Below, in pieces: positions 7,169 through 8,006 of a DNA stretch of 8,006 bases. This stretch comes from Fidelibacterota bacterium (GTDB lineage: Bacteria > Fidelibacterota > Marinisomatia > Marinisomatales > UBA1611). Each line of letters opens with the position of its first letter. Position 1 is the first letter of the stretch. The translations under genes and the position numbers were made by a program. Under the pieces are notes generated by a model, which saw nothing but the letters and a program-made list of their open reading frames with translations, ran no database searches and was not told where the DNA came from. Location: NCBI GenBank assembly GCA_015658495.1, contig DQOT01000300.1, positions 1 through 8,006 on the forward strand. The letters are read 5' to 3'.

Positions 7169-7210
7169 CAACTTATAATCACTATTTGCACAAGTCCATT
7201 TTACAGCACT

Positions 7211-8006
7211 TTAAGGGTTAATTTTTAATCTGTCTAAAGGGCTTTTTATTCTATCAAATGTAACTTTTGATATATGGGTATAAATTTGTGTCGTTTCCAA
7301 TCTTTTATGCCCTAACAATTCTTGGATAAACCTTATATCTGTCCCATTCTCTAATAAATGGGTTGCAAAACTATGGCGAAGTGTATGAACCGTTGCATGT
7401 TTTTTTAACCTCGTATTTTTAACGGCTTTTTTCATAATGGCCTGGACAGAACTGGCACTATACTTCCCTCCTTTTCGCCCTTCAAATACGTATTTTGACG
7501 GAGTGTATTTTTCTAAATAATGGCGTAAAGTTCCTTTCAAAGATTTTGACAAAACAGATTGGCGATCTTTTTTTCCTTTTCCCATTTTTACTATGATAAG
7601 ATTTCGGTCAAAATCAATATCCTTCACTTGAAGCGAGAGTAGTTCATTTAATCGAAGCCCTGATGAATAAATGGTCATTAAGATTGCTTTATGCTTTAAA
7701 TTTTTTACAGAATTCAAAATATGGGTGACTTCCAATTCAGAAAGGACGACCGGTATTTTTTCTTCTCTGCGGAACCGAATATCTAATACAGATGGAATGG
7801 CTCTATTTAAAACATTGGAGAAAATAAATTTTAAAGCAGCAACAGTTTGTTTCATGGAGGAAATGGACCGCTTTTTTGTCCTTTTTAAATGGTATAAATA
7901 TTTTTCAACTATTTCATCAGATACTTTTGTAACTTTTTCTTCAATGAGCCAACTTGCAAAAGAATTTATAGCAGACACATACGAAGCAATAGTTCGTTGA
8001 CTATAA
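7211..8006 (-). CDS. XerC/D-type tyrosine recombinase (5' end beyond window)
   Basis: Reading is open to the right edge: codons beyond the GTG at 7978 encode YSQRTIASY, the usual start of the SAM-like core-binding domain, so that GTG is not the true start and the gene is cut by the edge. Numbering from it, the core-binding domain runs to about residue 75. The catalytic domain then has R109 (SSGLRLNELL), a lysine near 134-137 (GKGKK), H198 and R201 (HTLRHSFATH), H224 (LLGHK) and nucleophile Y233 (TTQIYTH): the complete R-K-H-R-H-Y set, so it should be active in strand exchange. The protein ends in the normal place. There is no extra patch between the GKGKK and HTLRH blocks as in integron IntI. 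By family it recombines short inverted-repeat core sites for integration, excision or resolution. The gene is AT-rich (about 33% GC over 7261-7980) against about 47% in lines sampled from the next gene, consistent with recent transfer. Confidence 0.92.
   Translation of the reverse strand, partial: YSQRTIASYVSAINSFASWLIEEKVTKVSDEIVEKYLYHLKRTKKRSISSMKQTVAALKFIFSNVLNRAIPSVLDIRFRREEKIPVVLSELEVTHILNSVKNLKHKAILMTIYSSGLRLNELLSLQVKDIDFDRNLIIVKMGKGKKDRQSVLSKSLKGTLRHYLEKYTPSKYVFEGRKGGKYSASSVQAIMKKAVKNTRLKKHATVHTLRHSFATHLLENGTDIRFIQELLGHKRLETTQIYTHISKVTFDRIKSPLDRLKINP

Noticed and set aside
6633..7178. Open frame of 181 codons on the plus strand
   Set aside because: It lies antisense to the asparaginase gene, whose catalytic residues and spacing are all conserved; the antisense protein shows no recognisable domain.
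7211..8006. Integron integrase (IntI)
   Set aside because: All six catalytic residues are present, but the additional IntI-specific patch between the lysine and HTLRH blocks is missing; nothing like attI or attC was seen in the window.

Overview
The window reads as ordinary chromosomal DNA of a bacterium, most plausibly from the Fibrobacterota-Chlorobiota-Bacteroidota (FCB) superphylum; a marine Marinimicrobia-like lineage is a guess, not a demonstration. The clues are a GlmU-like nucleotidyltransferase of the type typical of Bacteroidota and relatives, a dockerin-type calcium-binding repeat in a secreted-protein remnant, moderate GC, and start codons that mostly lack a Shine-Dalgarno sequence. 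There are no rRNA or tRNA genes, no CRISPR array, no complete insertion sequence and no recognisable phage or defence cassette.

Layout. Positions 1-1020 (minus strand) hold a two-gene unit: a half-size glycosyltransferase-9-like protein, then, through a 4-base ATGA overlap, a GlmU-family sugar nucleotidyltransferase that runs off the left edge. A 116-base divergent spacer follows. Positions 1137-4722 (plus strand) are a tight four-gene operon: a DjlA-like TerB/J-domain co-chaperone, the large (catalytic) subunit of methylmalonyl-CoA mutase without its B12-binding domain, a degenerate PAP2-like membrane protein, and a biotin-protein ligase without a DNA-binding domain. Junctions are a 4-base ATGA overlap, then gaps of 6 and 2 bases. 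The mutase and the biotin ligase fit one pathway: a biotin-dependent propionyl-CoA carboxylase makes methylmalonyl-CoA and the mutase converts it to succinyl-CoA.

Positions 4723-5047 hold a decayed gene, with a signal peptide and a dockerin repeat in different reading frames. Positions 5048-8006 (minus strand) hold, in transcription order, a tyrosine recombinase cut by the right edge, a glycosylasparaginase-family Ntn hydrolase with a twin-arginine N-terminus, and a cation diffusion facilitator metal exporter. The last two are separated by 3 bases and probably co-transcribed. The recombinase is clearly AT-richer (about 33% GC counted over 720 bases) than the asparaginase gene next to it (about 47% in 300 sampled bases), so it probably belongs to an acquired element extending beyond the right edge.

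I do not see a convincing new multi-gene system. The items most worth a second look are the dockerin remnant, the unusual neighbourhood of the split mutase, the half-size GT9-like protein paired with a nucleotidyltransferase, the PAP2-like protein with altered catalytic motifs, and the compositional break at the recombinase.
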